Assembly (NCBI RefSeq): GCF_003013395.1
Contig: NZ_PXZM01000039.1
Span: 1 to 64,000, forward strand
DNA from: Brevibacillus fortis
Lineage (GTDB): Bacteria; Bacillota; Bacilli; Brevibacillales; Brevibacillaceae
Direction: 5' to 3'
Length of the DNA stretch: 64,000 nt
The notes under the pieces are model-generated. The model saw nothing but the letters and a program-made list of their open reading frames with translations, was not told the origin of the DNA and did not search any database. The translations under genes were made by a program, and so were the position numbers. Below are positions 61,901-64,000 of the stretch, piece after piece (the stretch's first letter is position 1; the number at the start of each line of letters is the position of its first letter).

Positions 61901-62548
61901 ATGAATAAATACACATGGACATTGATAGGTACGGTAATTGTTGCTGGAATATCGTTGGCTACTTGGGCTGGGGCAATTAACCAAGGGGATAAGGAAGCAC
62001 TAAATGCATATAAAAAGATGGAACAGGCACGTAACCAAGAGAACAAACCTTTAAGCAAATCGAGTAGTAATGTAACCCTGTCAGACTTTTCGATTCAGGG
62101 AGCTGTTTTACCAGAAGCGGATGAAATACGTAAATACAACAATACGAATATGCAAGGGCTTCTATCTTCAACGGATGAAAAACTTTCGTTCATTATGGAA
62201 GAGGATGAAGTAAAAGGTATCGTTATAGCAACAGATAAAGAGCCAATCATGGCTGGTGGTGAAAAAAGTGGTCCTGAATTGTTTGATCTTTACGAGAACA
62301 TTAAAAATACACTCGGGAAAGATGTAAACATTACGTACTTTAGTTATTCAGGTGGGTTTATTTTCGTTGCAACTGATAGTGAAGGTGAGGAAAGCTTGTG
62401 GCTCGATCAACGTGCTTCTACATTTTTAGATCTTCCTTCGCACAAGCAACTCAAATCTGAAGAAGTTGTAGAAAAAATTCGAGAAGGTGCGGAATCGGTG
62501 GATGAAGAAAAGACAAGCCAACTAGAAATGGGAAGTAAATCTGAATAG
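61901..62548 (+). CDS. Membrane-anchored exterior protein of unknown function
   Basis: A 215-aa protein with one N-terminal hydrophobic segment (about 6-26) and an acidic soluble domain. I do not recognise the family. It lies 15 nt after the cysteine protease gene with GGGGG-type ribosome site upstream and shares its low GC. It may be an inhibitor, partner or substrate of the protease, as inference. The C-terminus is highly charged. Confidence 0.6.
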   Translation: MNKYTWTLIGTVIVAGISLATWAGAINQGDKEALNAYKKMEQARNQENKPLSKSSSNVTLSDFSIQGAVLPEADEIRKYNNTNMQGLLSSTDEKLSFIMEEDEVKGIVIATDKEPIMAGGEKSGPELFDLYENIKNTLGKDVNITYFSYSGGFIFVATDSEGEESLWLDQRASTFLDLPSHKQLKSEEVVEKIREGAESVDEEKTSQLEMGSKSE

Positions 62549-62567
62549 ATGAAATCCATTTTACTTT

Positions 62568-62595
62568 GGGACAGCAAAAATGGCTGTTCCTTTTT
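62568..62595 (+). terminator. Terminator after the C39-like cassette
   Basis: GGGACAGC (62568-62575) pairs with GCTGTTCC (62583-62590) with one wobble, followed by TTTTT. Confidence 0.65.
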
Positions 62596-62632
62596 GTGTA
62601 TAAAGCTAGCTGTTGGCTTTTTACAGAGATAG

Positions 62633-62669
62633 AAAATGGGCTAGGGAACCTCATTCCCCAGCCCATTTT
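62633..62669. terminator. Bidirectional terminator before the aminopeptidase gene
   Basis: AAAATGGGCT (62633-62642) pairs perfectly with AGCCCATTTT (62660-62669), with an inner GGGA/TCCC pair. It serves the minus-strand aminopeptidase gene. Confidence 0.7.
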
Positions 62670-62683
62670 TTCATTCATTTCCT

Positions 62684-63799
62684 TTAAATCAAATTCTCCG
62701 GGTTCAAGCCTTCCAGCTCTGGCAACACAAAACGCCCGTCTTTTCTGATCAGCACATCGTCAAACCAGATTTCGCCGCCGCCGTATTCAGGGCGCTGGAT
62801 TTGGACCAAGTCCCAGTGAATGGAGGAGCGGTTGCCGTTGTCTGCTACTGTGTAAGCATTACCTGGTGTGAAGTGGAAGCTGCCTGCGATTTTTTCGTCA
62901 AACAGGATGTCCAGCATCGGGTGGAGGATGTGCGGGTTGAAGCCAATCGCGAATTCTCCGATATAACGTGCGCCCTCGTCTGTGTCGAGGATGTCGTTTA
63001 GTGCTTTGGTATTGGAGCTGGTCGCTTCCACGATCTTGCCTTCTTTGAAAGTGAACTGCACATCATTGAAGGTAATGCCGTTGTAGATCGATGCTGCGTT
63101 GTAGAAAATCGTTCCTTCAACGGAATCGCGCACAGGAGCGGTGTATACTTCGCCATCCGGGATATTGCGTTTGCCGTCACATTTGATGGCATTGATTCCT
63201 TTGATAGAGAAGCGCAGGTCTGTTTTTGGACCGACGATGCGCACGCGATCGGTGCGCTCCATCAGCTCTTTCAACGGAGTCATGGCAGCGGACATTTTCG
63301 CGTAGTCCAGATTGCAGACGGAGAAGTAGAAGTCTTCAAAGCCCTCGAGACTCATTTTGGACAGTTGCGCCATTGATTTGTTCGGGTAGCGCAGCACAAC
63401 CCAGCGTTTGTTCGGAACGCGCTCATTAGTATGTACAGGTTGATACAGGACACGAGCGTAGATGCCCATTTTGTCTTCCGGTACGTCGGCATACTCGTTG
63501 ATGTTGTCGTAAGCGCGGATGGCGATGTATGCGTCCATGTCCTTCATCCGGTCATACTCGTATTTTGCCATCAAGGCCATGTGTTCTTCGCTGGTGCCTT
63601 GATAGAGTGCACGCATGATCTCTTGATCTTTCAAAGTAACCAAAGGCAGGGCCCCAACTGCAAACGATTCACGCACAAGTGCACGAACGAGCTCAGGTTG
63701 CAGGCCTGTATTTTCGATCAAGACTTTTTCGCCTTTTTGCAAATTGAGGGAGTAACGGACGAGACGGCTTGCCAGTTCATTAATGCGTGGATCTGCCAT
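62684..63799 (-). CDS. M29 family aminopeptidase (AmpS/PepS-like)
   Basis: A 371-aa metallo-aminopeptidase of family M29, opening RINELASRLVRYSLNLQKGEKVLIE. Metal-site regions IGEFAIGFNPHI, FTPGNAY and SIHWDLVQ are seen in the C-terminal half. It releases N-terminal residues from peptides and is cytosolic. GGAGG lies upstream of the ATG in the transcript, and an ATTAATnATTAAT near-palindrome (63831-63843) lies in the promoter region. Confidence 0.88.
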   Translation of the reverse strand: MADPRINELASRLVRYSLNLQKGEKVLIENTGLQPELVRALVRESFAVGALPLVTLKDQEIMRALYQGTSEEHMALMAKYEYDRMKDMDAYIAIRAYDNINEYADVPEDKMGIYARVLYQPVHTNERVPNKRWVVLRYPNKSMAQLSKMSLEGFEDFYFSVCNLDYAKMSAAMTPLKELMERTDRVRIVGPKTDLRFSIKGINAIKCDGKRNIPDGEVYTAPVRDSVEGTIFYNAASIYNGITFNDVQFTFKEGKIVEATSSNTKALNDILDTDEGARYIGEFAIGFNPHILHPMLDILFDEKIAGSFHFTPGNAYTVADNGNRSSIHWDLVQIQRPEYGGGEIWFDDVLIRKDGRFVLPELEGLNPENLI

Positions 63800-63895
63800 A
63801 GGTAGTAACCTCCGTAGTAAAATAATTTTGATTAATGATTAATTTGTATTATTGCACACCTGAACGAAGGCTTGCCAGTGTGTTTGATGCTTCGC

Positions 63896-64000
63896 TTACA
63901 GGCAAGCCTCGTAGATCGCGATTACATCTGATTCATTCAATTTTCGTGAGCTAGGCAGATACCCGATTCCGCGTCCGCCGATGCGAACCGCTTCTTCTGC
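63896..64000 (-). CDS. C-terminal end of an unidentified gene (partial)
   Basis: Reading the minus strand from the window edge gives an open frame of about 34 codons ending with TAA at 63896-63898 and the C-terminal segment RKLNESDVIAIYEACL. The rest lies outside the window. The ending recalls the C-terminus of iron-containing alcohol dehydrogenases, but this is weak. An inverted repeat, AGGCTTGCC with GGCAAGCCT, spans the stop. Confidence 0.4.
   Translation of the reverse strand, partial: AEEAVRIGGRGIGYLPSSRKLNESDVIAIYEACL

Noticed and set aside
63868..63908. Terminator for the partial minus-strand gene
   Set aside because: A 9-bp inverted repeat exists across the stop codon, but no T-run follows on the minus strand.

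Overview
The window reads as chromosomal DNA of a spore-forming Firmicute close to Brevibacillus (Paenibacillaceae). Support: strong GGAGG-type ribosome binding sites, GTG/TTG starts, moderate GC, BceRS-AB-type and Tad modules of Bacillales type, and a ywrABCD-like gene group. It holds about 55 genes. I see no rRNA, tRNA, CRISPR array, insertion sequence or phage gene. This assignment rests on sequence character only.

Layout: (1) 0.08-0.28 kb, a ~200-nt structured element. (2) 0.4-4.8 kb, a BceRS-AB-type peptide-antibiotic sensing and detoxification operon, then guanine deaminase. (3) 5.6-14.7 kb, an AsnC/Lrp regulator, a five-gene peptide ABC transporter, a pair of half-size chromate transporters and a gamma-glutamyltransferase, an expanded version of B. 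subtilis ywrABCD. A second copy of the ~200-nt element sits between the chromate and ggt genes. (4) 14.8-16.1 kb, an AT-rich cassette with a secreted metzincin-like protease and a membrane-anchored partner. (5) 16.3-35.7 kb, two exopolysaccharide synthase loci head to tail, each led by a near-identical CheY-like regulator. The first is Bcs-like: GH8 lipoprotein, degenerate GGDEF membrane protein, DUF2334 deacetylase, GT2 synthase, BcsB. The second is Pel-like: epimerase::PelD fusion, PelE, deacetylase, PelF, PelG, then CotH, VTC and DUF4956 proteins. (6) 35.8-38.4 kb, minus strand: a receiver-BTAD regulator and a secreted DUF4832 protein. (7) 38.7-51.6 kb, a Gram-positive Tad/Flp pilus locus with two paralogous VWA lipoproteins and an NPQAPxW-repeat secreted protein. 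(8) 51.7-54.9 kb, assorted single genes: a lipoprotein, DUF169, DinB and a WYL regulator. (9) 55.0-61.0 kb, a VanG-type D-Ala-D-Ser gene set (VanY, ligase, VanXY, VanT, VanS) with no vanR. (10) 61.3-62.5 kb, a second AT-rich cassette with a secreted C39-like cysteine protease and a partner. (11) 62.7-64 kb, minus strand: an M29 aminopeptidase and the end of another gene.

How they work together: regions 5 to 7 form a surface-attachment island of two c-di-GMP-responsive matrix polysaccharides plus pili. Both polysaccharide loci encode a membrane protein whose GGDEF site is destroyed but whose RxxD c-di-GMP-binding motif is kept. The Bce-like and Van-like sets are separate cell-envelope defence modules. 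The most unusual signals are the two homologous ~200-nt elements whose stems differ in sequence but remain perfectly paired, the decayed copy of the epimerase::PelD gene start left behind the first CheY gene, and the epimerase::PelD fusion itself.
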